A stretch of 64,000 bases of DNA from assembly GCA_011316305.1 (NCBI GenBank), contig SAUG01000035.1, forward strand, positions 496,001 through 560,000, given 5' to 3'. Under the pieces are notes generated by a model that worked only from the letters and a program-made list of their open reading frames with translations, was not told the DNA's origin and ran no database searches. Source of the DNA: Rusavskia elegans. Its lineage: Eukaryota > Ascomycota > Lecanoromycetes > Teloschistales > Teloschistaceae. Shown here one piece after another: positions 1 through 9,443 of this stretch (positions are counted from its first letter, which is position 1; each line of letters starts with the position of its first letter). A program made the position numbers and the translations under genes.

Positions 1-52
1 TTCAACATCTCCACCATTTGTCGTGAACATGCCCTCCACCGCTTTTAGCGGC

Positions 53-830
53 CTAGTCAGAATCCTCCACAATCTCGTATCCTGTTGCAGCAACAAACTC
101 AGCTTCTCCGTCTGCAACCTTGGCGTGCTCCAATTCTTCAGCCGCACGGAGCATGGTAGGAAGATCGTGCTTGAAGACGATGGAGCCATCTAATCCAGTC
201 AGTATTAAGACATCTAAGACTTATTCAGGACCAGTGCTACCTTCTGTTGCTTTAGTTCGTGTTCCGTTTGCTGGGCCGCGTTTGTTTTTCTCAAAGAGTA
301 GCCTCGCCCCCATTTCAAGAGTAATCCTCTTCAGATGACTCTGTAACACGTAGTCGAGGGTCTTCATGGGTATGTAGTAGTGAAAACCACCATCCGTTGA
401 CTCTTTTCGCAAATGTATGATTGGTCGCAACAGGAAACGTCCATCGTAATCTTTCATGTCGATGTTGATAGACCCATTTGGAACGGTAATTTCCTAATAA
501 ACCCTATCAGTGTTGGAGCTCGTGGATGGAGTATTACGCTGTCTGGGCAAGTATAGGCAAGAGAAGGAGAGAGACGTTTACCCAGAGTGGTAAGGATATC
601 TCGTGTTTTTCTGTGGGGCGTCCTTCAACTTGAGCAACGAAGAACGGATGCTTATTAGCGGGGTTTTCCATGACCAGCTGGCCACATTTGCTGAGCATTT
701 CTATAGATTTCTCGATGGGAACATTCACTGCTGTCAAGTCGGGGAACTGAAACGTCATTTCGATTTCCATATTGAAGTCAAACTCTGTTTGCGAGGTGAC
801 TGATAGTTGTAGTTGCCGGCACGATAGCAT
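53..830 (-). CDS. F1 family member 1, unknown protein (3 exons)
   Basis: I do not recognise this protein (about 215 aa). Exons are 582-830, 232-493 and 53-189, with introns of 88 and 42 bp, both GT-AG and in frame. Exon 1 encodes about 83 residues starting MLSCRQLQL and ending LPLW. The intron after that Trp is in phase 0, as in the four neighbouring paralogues. Exon 2 carries the weakly conserved 'FHYYIPMKT...HLKRI' stretch that aligns with Y-x-x-I...H-L segments in the other copies; it has no clear AVGP motif. Without the second intron the frame stops at 221-223. With the 42-bp intron it continues into an acidic tail ending VEDSD. No signal peptide or membrane segment is visible. The ATG at 828-830 lies in the sequence CATGCTATCGTGCCGG, nearly repeated at the start of copy 4. 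It is the most downstream member of a five-gene minus-strand array. The third exon is an inference; the first two are well supported. Confidence 0.65.
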
Positions 831-1155
831 GCAACCAAAATGTCGAGTTTAGCAACCAACTTGGAGAATGTAGCAAAGACAGAAAAAGGTGGGAGGGGCT
901 GATATTTAAACTACGGAGGTCCCCAGCTCCGTTTAATAGGCGGTAACACAGTGGTGGCATGCCTTGGCGCTACCGGGGACGTGATTGGGTCAACTTAGGG
1001 TATTTATGTTGATGTATCCTGATATCTAGTCCTAGCTACGGCAACAAGGCCTAAGGTCGCAGCTTCCTTCGAATCTCCCGAATGGATACTGCATACTAGC
1101 CTTTGTATCTCCATCATTTGGCCTGAACATACCAACTGCCACCATCAACTGTCTC

Positions 1156-1735
1156 CTATTCGCTATCCTTAGTGTCGGTTTCTCTGTCTGCAAGCCGGAC
1201 GTCCTCAGTGTCGGTTTCTCCGTCTGTAGATTCGGGGGGGGGGGGGTCCACTTCTTGAAGCTCATGTGAGGGCTCACTGGTTTTGCCTTCCGGGACGCCA
1301 TCTGAATCGGTGGAATTCTTAACGGTGATAATTGAAGTTTCATACATATAAGATGTACATAGTTTCAAGTGATGGAACATAGCACGTCGCATCTGATCAT
1401 GGCTGATGGAGGCGGTAAAGCCGGCGGAAGACTTCTCGATCTTCACAGCTTTGTGGATGGGGATGCCAGGCCCAACGGCTCGTTTCCAAACAGCGTCGAG
1501 CCTGTTGCTTGACGGTTCAGGGTCTTGGAGGAGATCGAAAGTCTGAAATACATCATCAGTATTATCCCTTTGAGGAACTGAGATATCATGATTGAATTAC
1601 CCATAGTGGCATTCGATACTTGACATTCTCTTTCCTGCCTTCTGCCACATCATCGCAGAGCTTTCTTGAATCAACTATGGTCATCTTTGTGACCGTCAAA
1701 GTAGGGAAGTGAAAGATGTAGTCCAGAGTCGCCAT
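1156..1735 (-). CDS. F1 family member 2, unknown protein (2 exons)
   Basis: Unrecognised protein of about 173 aa. Exon 1 (1601-1735) encodes MATLDYIFHF to RMPLW. A 58-bp phase-0 GT-AG intron follows the conserved Trp, and exon 2 (1156-1542) begins TFDLL. The family core W-K-R-A-V-G-P-G-I-P-I sits just after the junction, then 'SISHDQMRRA...HHLKL', aligned with the same region of copies 3 and 4. The C-terminus is acidic and repetitive (two DGETDTED/DRETDTKD-like units) and is preceded by four prolines encoded by a 13-base C run (G run 1234-1246 on the plus strand), a likely slippage site. The N-terminus differs from copies 1, 3 and 4, which start MLSC/MLSL, so this copy may have lost or replaced its first residues. 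No secretion signal or membrane segment is seen. Confidence 0.68.
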
Positions 1736-1846
1736 CTTGATCTCTGGTTATGTCTCTGGATGAATTGATAATAGGAATCGTCAAGAGGATAGTATGGATT
1801 AAAGCGTCAGGTGCAAGAAATAAATTTGCGGAAATAGGAAAGAAGA

Positions 1847-1925
1847 AGAAAAAGTGGGCGAAGATCGGTACTTAAACCGTAAGAGCCGACTACTCCACGA
1901 CGGTCGGACGTCTTAGGGCTTCTAT
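1847..1925 (-). repeat. Duplicated upstream block of F1 genes
   Basis: Upstream of copies 2 and 3 lie near-identical blocks. On the plus strand each reads AAAAAGTGGGCGAAG, then GTACTT(A/G)AAC, then AGAGCCGACTRCTCCACG, and ends in GTCTTAGG-like or CATCTTAGG-like sequence (1847-1925 and 2847-2932). Shorter versions precede copy 1 (about 883-930) and copy 4 (about 3962-4010). The block therefore duplicated with the genes and covers the probable promoter. It may hold shared control elements, or it may simply mark the duplication unit. Confidence 0.6.
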
Positions 1926-2271
1926 GCTCCTCGTTGACCGCCATGGAGCTTTTACTGAGCAGCAATTACAGGCGGTTTGTTCAAACACGTCCACACTGAT
2001 TTATCCCATATCTGAAGCTGGGTCCGAAGTAGCAATAGATTGCCGTATCTGTAATAGTCCTAAGTGCTCCAACAAATCCCTAAGTTTGTGTCATCCCTTT
2101 GTTGTCCATGTCAACTGCCAGCCTCTAAACTCTGCATTCGTTCCACCACCTGTCTCTTGATATATCCACCGCCGCTGTCACTTGAGAAAGAAACTCTTAA
2201 TGTCCGGGTGCGAAATTTACGGTCCCCCACTCCTCAAGCCATTCAAGACGTTCTATTTTCACGTCATCCAG

Positions 2272-2797
2272 TTATGCAGGCTTCCCAACGAGGGCATGAG
2301 TAGTCTGCGAAAGGCCAGCCTTGCATAGGTCCATGTGATAGCGCACAATACGTTCCATCTGACGGTGGGAGATGTAAACTTGATACCGGGGTGGAGAGGT
2401 TTCGACTCTGTTGATCGTGACTACTTCCTCGATAGGTATATCAGGCCCAACGGCCCGTATCCAGACATCGTTGAAGTTTTCGCCGTCGGGCTTTGTGTTA
2501 TACGTAACAGTGATAGTATGGTATATATTGTCAGCATTGTATGTTGTAGGTCCGAGTTGCCAATGCTTGTTAGGCGCAAACAATATAGAGGGAGAGAATT
2601 ACCCAGAGTGGCAGATCAGCCTTCATTGTGGTAGTCTCGTCGCTCACGGTCTGCTTGCAGATATTCTCTGATTCTTCGAGGGAAAGCACCTTTGCTATGC
2701 AATTGGGAAGCGATACGGAAAGTTTTGCGTAATCCATGTCGATCTTGGTTGCGGTTCCTGAGCTGACTAATACTTTGAGTTGCTGCAACGATAGCAT
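2272..2797 (-). CDS. F1 family member 3, unknown protein, splice acceptor unclear
   Basis: Unrecognised protein. Exon 1 (2603-2797) encodes MLSLQQLKVL to DLPLW (65 aa) and ends at the family donor TGG|GTAAT. The second exon contains D-V-W-I-R-A-V-G-P-D-I-P-I and 'VYISHRQMERIVRYHMDL', closely matching copies 2 and 4, and stops at 2272-2274. The acceptor is the problem. By alignment with copies 2 and 4, exon 2 should begin at the Thr codon 19 residues counting back from, and including, the motif Trp, but the preceding bases there are CCAT, not AG. In-frame alternatives are an AAG 37 bp after the donor (very short intron) or an AAG just before Pro-Asp-Gly-Glu (intron about 107 bp with a CTGAC branch point). 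The gene may use one of these or may be decaying. The ATG at 2795-2797 lies in the same sequence context as copies 1 and 4. Confidence 0.55.
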
Positions 2798-3241
2798 ACA
2801 AACAGTGGTATCAAGTGTAGAAAACAGAGGAAAAGAGAGGAAGAAAAAGTGGGCGAAGGCCAGTACTTGAACCTTTAAGAGCCGACTGCTCCACGTGACA
2901 TGTGGTAATACAATGGCTGGACATCTTAGGCTAGCAGGGAAGTATTTGAGATTGAACACCTCCTTATCAATAATCCTTGTTCAAAGATATAGAACCTTTA
3001 CTTCATAACAACTGCACAAGATTCGTAGTCATGTATTCATGCTGATCTATCCTGATAGCTGAATTCCCGCCAGAACAGTCAATATCAGTCATAGCTAACG
3101 AAGCCCAGAATCGTAGTTTCTCTCGAGTTTCCACAGTAGACCGCCCTATTCTGACCTCTGCATCTCCACAGTTTTGCTTGAACAGATCCTCCGCCGCAAT
3201 CATTTGACATCAAAATTGCTAATGTCCGTAATCAATGGTCG

Positions 3242-3907
3242 TCAAATGCAATCCCGGAATGCCTTATCGGCTGCTGCTTCCGCCTCACTGTAGGGTTCCA
3301 AATCCTTTGGGATCTCTAACCCCTCGAGGCTCGTGAGACCTTCTCTATTCACACCATCTCTTTTGGTGATCATCCCAACAACGGCTTGGGAAATGGCTTG
3401 GGAATCCTGTTCCGGGAAGCTAGGCCGACATTTCTCCAGGTGATGATCCACAACCTGTATCAGTAGAGAATGTTCAATGTACGCGCGAAAGGTGGGAGGC
3501 GACGTAGAAACTTTGTCAATGGCGGTTGCTGCTTTGATGGGAATTTCAGGCCCAACTGCCCGAGTCCAGACAGCTTCGAGAGTGTAAGTCGGGGTTTCTG
3601 GGTCGTAGACAGCACTGAATGTCTAGTTCCTTATTTTCAGCGTTGCGCTTGATGTTTTGAGACACCACGCTGAGCTGGGTACGGTTGGTATCGGGGTGGC
3701 GACACTTGCCCATAGTGGTAGGTGAACCTTCTTGGTGCGGTCACTGCTAACTGTTTGCTTGCAGACAGCCTCTGAGTCCTCGATGGACAGTTGTCTTGCC
3801 TTCAAATGACGGAACGTCACGGATGGCAAGAAAGCGGATGGTTGTTCCATTCTGACGTCGCGGTTCTTCAAGTAGAGAGATAATGACAATTGTCGACACG
3901 ATAGCAT
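3242..3907 (-). CDS. F1 family member 4, unknown protein with GC-AG intron
   Basis: Unrecognised protein of about 192 aa. Exon 1 (3710-3907) encodes MLSCRQLSLS to VHLPLW. The intron (3623-3709) begins GCAAGT instead of GTAAGT, the standard form of a GC-AG intron, and ends CTAG. Exon 2 (3242-3622) starts TFSAVYD and contains V-W-T-R-A-V-G-P-E-I-P-I, then 'FRAYIEHSLL...DHHLEK', all aligned with copy 2. The C-terminal 60 residues are Glu-rich (LEGLEIPKDLEPYSEAEAAA). No signal peptide or membrane span is seen. A short reading frame further downstream (3003-3203) resembles sequence found after copies 1 and 2 and could be an extra terminal exon. Confidence 0.68.
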
Positions 3908-4480
3908 AAAACTAAAGATTAGAGTGTAGCAACAGAATCTGCGAACTTAGGAAAAAGAGAAGAAAAGATGTGGGCGGGGGGCTACTACCTGAACCCAGGA
4001 AGGCTCACAGACCTTGTGATGAGCGGTTCCACCGTGCTCGTGCGTTCCGCCACTGGCCAGGAAGCCACCAAGAGGACTGGGTTCCTGGGATTCCACCATC
4101 CTTGTTCGACTCCCTGGTGAAAATCTAAAGAGCAACTGCTGACGGGCTTGTGAGACAGCCTTCTTCGATCGAAACGCTGGGGCGTTCTGGGCTGGGAGCT
4201 TGGTTATGGTATTGAGCGCGTGAGTCATGGATAGCAGCGGCTGTTGTGCTACTCAGGGGCTCAGGTATTAATTGGTGGCCTGTTTTGAGGATGGTATTGT
4301 TGTGTATGTATGGTAATGTTGGGGACATGAGCTAGTCAGCTTATGTCATGCGTCGAATGTTCCTAGACGCTCTCTAAAGAAAGAAGACAAAATACTGACA
4401 ACCCAATCTGTCCACTCCTATCCGTAAAGACCTGCTGCTAATCTAGTGAACTCTGTTTGATCCCAATCTAAATATCAATC

Positions 4481-5404
4481 TCAGCCATCCCGTCCCGATT
4501 CTATCATCTCTGCAGAAATTCTCCCGTCACCGGGCCTCAATCTGAGTAGACGCATCAACTTCTGACTCGGTTCTTCTGCTTCATGCGTCGTCTTCGCGTC
4601 TTTAGGCTCCTGAGCAACGATCTGGCCGGTTTCCGTTCTAGCTGCAGGGATTTTCTCGATATGGCCACTGCCATCTCCACCGCTAATCTGGTCCGATGGC
4701 GAGATCTTGCCGTCTGGCTTGTGATCGTCCTTCGTATGCTCAGGATCCGTTGCTTCGGCGCTAGCTTCGTCAAGTTCTAGTAAGGGAACCCCGTCAACGA
4801 TTGCATCTTCAAACTGATTCTCGATAGTCTCCATCTCCGTAGGCGTGTGTGCACGAACGTGTTCGGTTTCCCGTCTTTGCACAGCCTGGGCCACTTTGTC
4901 TTTGCTGGGCGTAGTCTCCATTGGCATTACATCCACATACTGGCTCTCCCATGGTGTAAAGGCATTCCCGGCAGTGATCCTGTGTATCATCTGGCGGATT
5001 ATGACCTCAAACGCCTTCCAGGTAACGTAATAGCGGATGGTACCCTGGGTATCCGAGGATGGAGGCCGTTTTCGAAAGATGGGGTGTTTGCTGCCATCAA
5101 AGATGAAGGGCCACAGGTCGCTCTCCGAATCGAGCACTCCCGGAAGTCTTGTAAGCTCCTGATACAATACATGTTGTCAGTCTCATGCTTGCAGAGCATA
5201 ATTTTGTTCGTAGCAAGAACGTTGGGTGACGATACGGACGATGACCCCTACCCATAATGATAGCCCCACGTCGATTGTGGGATCCAAATTGTATACTTCC
5301 ACGATCGACTCGGCCATTGAAAGCTTCCTTGCTTTCATCTCGGGAAAGGTGACGATCACGGGTTCGGTGTCCTTCTTGACTCGCGCGTCTGGAGCGTCTT
5401 GCAT
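4481..5404 (-). CDS. F1 family member 5, unknown protein with long acidic tail
   Basis: Unrecognised protein of about 276 aa, the most upstream and most diverged F1 copy. Exon 1 (5252-5404) encodes MQDAPDARVK to LSLW. The 93-bp phase-0 GT-AG intron follows the family Trp, and exon 2 (4481-5158) starts ELTRLPGV. The region 'TIRYYVTWKAFEVIIRQMIHRI' region (first part TIRYYVTWKAF) aligns with the Y-x-x-I...H-L block of the other copies; the AVGP core is not obvious. The last 120 residues are hydrophilic, rich in Glu, Asp, Lys and Thr, and probably disordered. This copy is about 100 residues longer than copies 2 and 4 because of that tail. The shared intron position is the main reason for grouping it here. 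Confidence 0.62.
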
Positions 5405-6179
5405 GATTTTTTGATGCCTGGTGGTGGATGCAGAGGAGAAGGACCGAAAAAGGGGTAAAGTGTCGCCAGTGCAGATTGAACAAGTGATTACAATTCCGAC
5501 TGGCTCCAGCTCTTATCGAGAATGTGGATTCTGTGGATTTGGGATTGTGTGCGGATGAATGAAGAAGAGCGTAAGAAACAGTACGATACCACTAATAACG
5601 GTACACAGCCAGCACTGAGAACAGGTACGCTGAAAGCCTCGTAAACTGCGTCTTACCGTATCCTCCTGTGGAGTCTACTTGCTTGGAGCCCTACAAAGTC
5701 TTGTGGTACTTGTTGACAAAGTGAAATAGTTTCCAATGCCACATCCCCAGAGACTCTTCCCACCCCCTCCCTGCTTCGGTAGGAAATGCTGTCAAATGAC
5801 TGCTGTGGAGCCGATTCGGCCGGCCAAACGTCAACGTTGACATCTGTCAACCATGGGACGGCTGCCGTTAGCGTTGTGGTGGCTTGCAAACCTCTCGTAC
5901 TCGTGTCTAAGAGTCTCGTGCACCTTTGAGTCCGGGAACAATGGCTTTTCGTGAGTCATGGTGGTCCGGTCCAGCCCGATAGCAAGTACGTCCTACGTTG
6001 TAATTGGGAGAATGGCGGGCGTTGAGCGTCTACCTGAATCAGGGTTCCCCTAGTGCTTAAAGATGTGTCGGCAAGCAGGACGTTGGACCCGGTCCGCGCC
6101 TACCTTCCGTTAAGGCATCTCTCCACCGTCGTAGCGTACCTACCAAGGGCTGCTGCTACTGGCGAAGCGGCCGGGGTTG
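5405..6179 (+). other. Intergenic, no gene supported
   Basis: No reading frame here has an ATG, codon pattern or splice structure that I can defend. A minus-strand frame at 5653-5889 starts at a non-ATG codon and joins nothing convincing. Confidence 0.5.
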
Positions 6180-6708
6180 GGCGTTCATGTGGCTTCCTTC
6201 TTTCCTTCCGTCTATCGTGCTAGCAACGTTCACCCTGCTAGCCTATGGATCATGGACCACCCTGCCGAACCATCCACCTTTTGGCGTTCATGTGGCTTTA
6301 AAAATGCTCCACTTCTCGGAAACGGCCTAATATGCACGACATTCCTTTCCGTCACTTCTTTCGTTCCGTCGATCACGCCGGCCCCTTGAACCACGCTAAA
6401 ATGTGGATCACAAATCCTCCGTGGCCAAACGGTAGACGTTTGGCCTTCATGTGGCTGGCGAGATGCTCCACCGCTCATGGGGATCATATGCACGACATCC
6501 CTTCCCGTCACATCCTTCCTCCCGCTCACCACGCCAGCATCTCCACCCACGCTAACATGTCGATCCTGGCTTGTGTCCGTTGAAACGGCGAGCGTTCGGG
6601 GTTCAATTGGCTTGTGCAATGCTCCACCACTGGAGAACATGGTCACATGCACGACATCCCGTCTCGTCTGCTGTTTCCATCCGTCTTCTCGATCGTCGAA
6701 ACCCCGTT
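6180..6708 (+). repeat. Diverged tandem array, about 158-bp period
   Basis: Units begin with GGCGTTCATGTGGCTT or a variant at 6180 (shortened unit, about 103 bp), 6283, 6442 and 6600, giving a 158-159 bp spacing for the last three. Each full unit repeats AATGCTCCAC, ATGCACGACAT(T/C)CC and a CCACGCTAA(A/C)ATG-like segment in the same order. Copies are clearly diverged. The array encodes no sustained frame and looks non-coding. Confidence 0.75.
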
Positions 6709-7000
6709 CTTAGCGTCCTGAATGACTCGAGCAGAGCTACAAACCTCGAAGGCAAGGCTGTATGCACAATGCCGATCCCTTCCACACGCCTCCTAGGAAT
6801 GATTCGAGTCAACGCCTGGCCAGAACCCCTTGTTAGCGTCCCCAATGACTCGACTAGAATCACAAATCAATGAGAACAGGAGACTATGCACAATGTCGAT
6901 CCCTTCCACACGCCTCGTAGGGACAATTCGAGGCAACGCCCGGTCCAGACCCCCTTGTTAGCGTCCTCAATGACCCACCTTCAAGGTAGACAAAGGGGGA
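6709..7000 (+). repeat. Second tandem array, about 124-bp period
   Basis: TTAGCGTCC recurs at 6709, 6833 and 6958 (spacing 124 and 125 bp). Between these points the order AATGACTCGA, TATGCACAATG(C/T)CGATCCC, TTCCACACGCCTC, AACGCC is repeated. It directly follows the 158-bp array and shares a TATGCACAA/GATGCC-like core with it, so the two arrays may have a common origin. Confidence 0.75.
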
Positions 7001-7359
7001 GAGGCAACGCTGCCCCCTTCACCCTGCTTAGGGGGAGGGATTTGGGCAAGGTCTACCGAAGTTGTGACCTTGATCCCTACCCTTCCCTTTTACACCTGTC
7101 TGACAGGCAGGTCGAGTTTGAGAAGTACGGTAAAGTATGGTAAGCATTTGTCTTGTAAACTTTCGGTTAATGTCATAGTATTTTTTGGTGCAGTAAGTAC
7201 TGAACACGACTTCTCACCAGAGCGTTCTTGTCAGGCAGCACGAATCCCCTTCCCACTGTTTTCACCACTTACCCTTGACAGAGATCTATCCAGGTCCCAA
7301 GCCAGAAAATCCAAACCAGAACACCTATTCTCGAACGGCTTCTTGTGCTAGAAAGCACC

Positions 7360-7675
7360 ATGTCTCTCATCCCCAATGAGCCAAATCCAGATCAAGTACA
7401 TCTCCCTTTCTCCCTTCCCAGGCACCACATACCAATTCCAAAAACGCTGACGTCGCTCTACCCAGATCGCCCATCTCGCCACCGCTCTCAACGCCGTCCT
7501 CGCCGAAGTAGAGAAAAACAACCGTGCTCTCAAGAGCTTATGCGATTTCGCGGGTGATCATACGTGGCGTCCTTATTGCTCGGCTGCGTCAAGGCTGGAT
7601 GGCCCGCCGATGATTACGGTGCTGTTATTCATGGTGGTATCTGTCGTTCTCATGACTAGGGGATTCTCGAGATGA
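7360..7675 (+). CDS. Small tail-anchored-type membrane protein (2 exons)
   Basis: Not recognised by name. Exon 1 (7360-7395) encodes MSLIPNEPNPDQ. A 70-bp intron (GTACAT...CCCAG, with a GCTGAC branch-like site) follows, and exon 2 (7466-7675) starts IAHLATALNAVL. The 81-aa product has an N-terminal amphipathic or coiled-coil-like helix (ALNAVLAEVEKNNRALK), a short loop with two Cys, and a single C-terminal hydrophobic segment (ITVLLFMVVSVVLM) followed by TRGFSR. That layout is typical of small tail-anchored proteins of the ER, peroxisome or mitochondrial outer membrane. Both exons are short, so the gene is easily missed. The splice is inferred; the in-frame join and coherent topology support it. 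Confidence 0.6.
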
Positions 7676-8246
7676 GTAGTGCAGTGGTGGAAGGGCCAAT
7701 GGGTTGTCAGGAGTTCAAAGCTTGCATTGGTGATCACTGATCGAGGACGAGGGAAGAAGCTTAATACATCCAGTCTTTGTACGTAGAGTATGCGAATTGG
7801 AAACAGTAGTCATCTTGGAGCAAAATCGGTAAAAGTCCTTGATTTTTCTCGTACCTATATGTCGCTATCCAATGCGATGCAACATCCCAAACTGTCTACT
7901 AAAGACATAATTCCATGATATCACCCCCTTACTCTGGTAGAGAGCCCTAATGAGGCTTTTCCCAGCCGCCTGATCTCGTTTCCGGTCGCAGTGTCGTGGT
8001 CTAACCACGCTGGGGGCCCTGATTTTGCCCCCTTTCCTCGATGATTCGGACCCAAAATGGGTTGTTCGTCCGCCAGCCATGGGCTGGACCCAACCTGACC
8101 ATCTACCTCGACTTGGGACCGCCTATCCCAGCTCCTGCTGGTATCCCAGTATCCTGATACTCGAATCTTGTCCACACGAAATGGTAGAGCCACGTCGAGG
8201 CAGTGCTTGGTGCACCGCCCCCGGTATGGCTCGTGTTCTCGACGTA

Positions 8247-9443
8247 TTAACCACGACAATAACGCAAATTGGGCCTGACTGGTGTATGGAAATCGCAGCA
8301 GTCGATGCGAGTCGTTGTCTTTTGCTGTGCTATGATGGCCATCATGCTTTCATGGGTGAAGATCCAACGGTAACAGAGACCGTATTCTTCAGTTGTAAGG
8401 GGCAGACGCTGGTCGTATACACTCCGGGCGCAGTGGATGTTGTCAAGCTCCTGCAATAGTCCATTAGCCGAATGAGCCGACTATTATATTGGAGAAATCA
8501 TATATACGCATCCATAGCGTGTTTCACTTCGGAAATCGAGACTCAAGGACCGCCAAGCGAGGCAAGAAGTAATTAGATAGGGAAACTCACCCAGAAAGGT
8601 CGGTAGTATCTGATGTCCGCACGATCCCAGTTGCTGGTATTCCTTAAGAAGTCCCGGAATATGACGTCTTCCTCCATGGGGTCGGAGATTATGAAAGCAC
8701 GAAAGCCACGGGCACCCGATATCTTGCCAATCATTGAGGGTATAAAATTTGCAGGTTGGGCGTAGAATGTCTGCCTCATTGGTGTCTGGGCACGATGCAC
8801 GTCTGGTACAGCATGCCTCGTCGCTGTCCGACCACGGTGCACGTCTGGTCCATTGTCGGTTTTGAGGGGCACTGGGTTCTCCTGGACATCACCATCTCCT
8901 CCATCTAATATCAAAGGCCCTTGATAAGGGATATCCCCAAGGATTGCGGTAGACACGGGCGTAACGGTCTTCGTTGCTCTCAAGCTGGGCTTGTCATGGC
9001 CTTGTACGTCATTAGTCTCAGTGGTGGTCGACTTCCGTAGATGAAACGACTCGTGCTGGGTTTCGGGGGTTCCAAGATCCACCTGCCATTCTGTGATCAA
9101 TAGTAGCCAAATGCAGAATGATAAAGCTGCCCCTTACCCACGGAGTGTCGGGTACTTCACCCACCAGGCTTTCTGCAGGCGTATTTACATTGGCAGATTC
9201 AATCGAGACTTCTTCGTCTTCCGAGGACGCTGCATCTTCTGCAGGGCGAGAGCAAGGTAAAGCTGCTTGAGCCGCGGTCTCGGACTGCGTGTCTTTGGTG
9301 TCTGGCTCAGAAGCCTGATCCTCCTGCCTTCCAGATTGCCAAGTCGGGGGTGCCCATGGTAGGGCAGAGGCTGGACGGTCTATCTCTGGCAGGGGTTCGG
9401 CCGTTCTCAGGAGGAAATCTACGATTGCTGCCGATGAAAACAT
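8247..9443 (-). CDS. Hypothetical protein, probable F3 relative (3 exons)
   Basis: About 343 aa, function unknown. Exons are 9138-9443, 8591-9082 and 8247-8480, with introns of 55 and 110 bp. Both introns are phase 0 and follow a Trp codon (TPW and RPFW). The first 200 residues are low-complexity, rich in Glu, Ser, Pro and Thr. The central part has IFRDFLRNTSNWDRADIR, and exon 3 carries 'EEYGLCYRWIFTHES', resembling the Y-R-W-I-Y motif of the F3 proteins at 47 and 50 kb. Family membership is therefore probable but rests on short motifs. The start codon (9441-9443) is the first ATG of the frame. No secretion signal is seen. Confidence 0.55.

Noticed and set aside
8247..9443. Membership of this gene in F1 because its introns also follow a Trp codon in phase 0
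   Set aside because: None of the F1 sequence blocks is present; the RWIF motif points to F3 instead. Trp (TGG) before GT is also a natural donor context.
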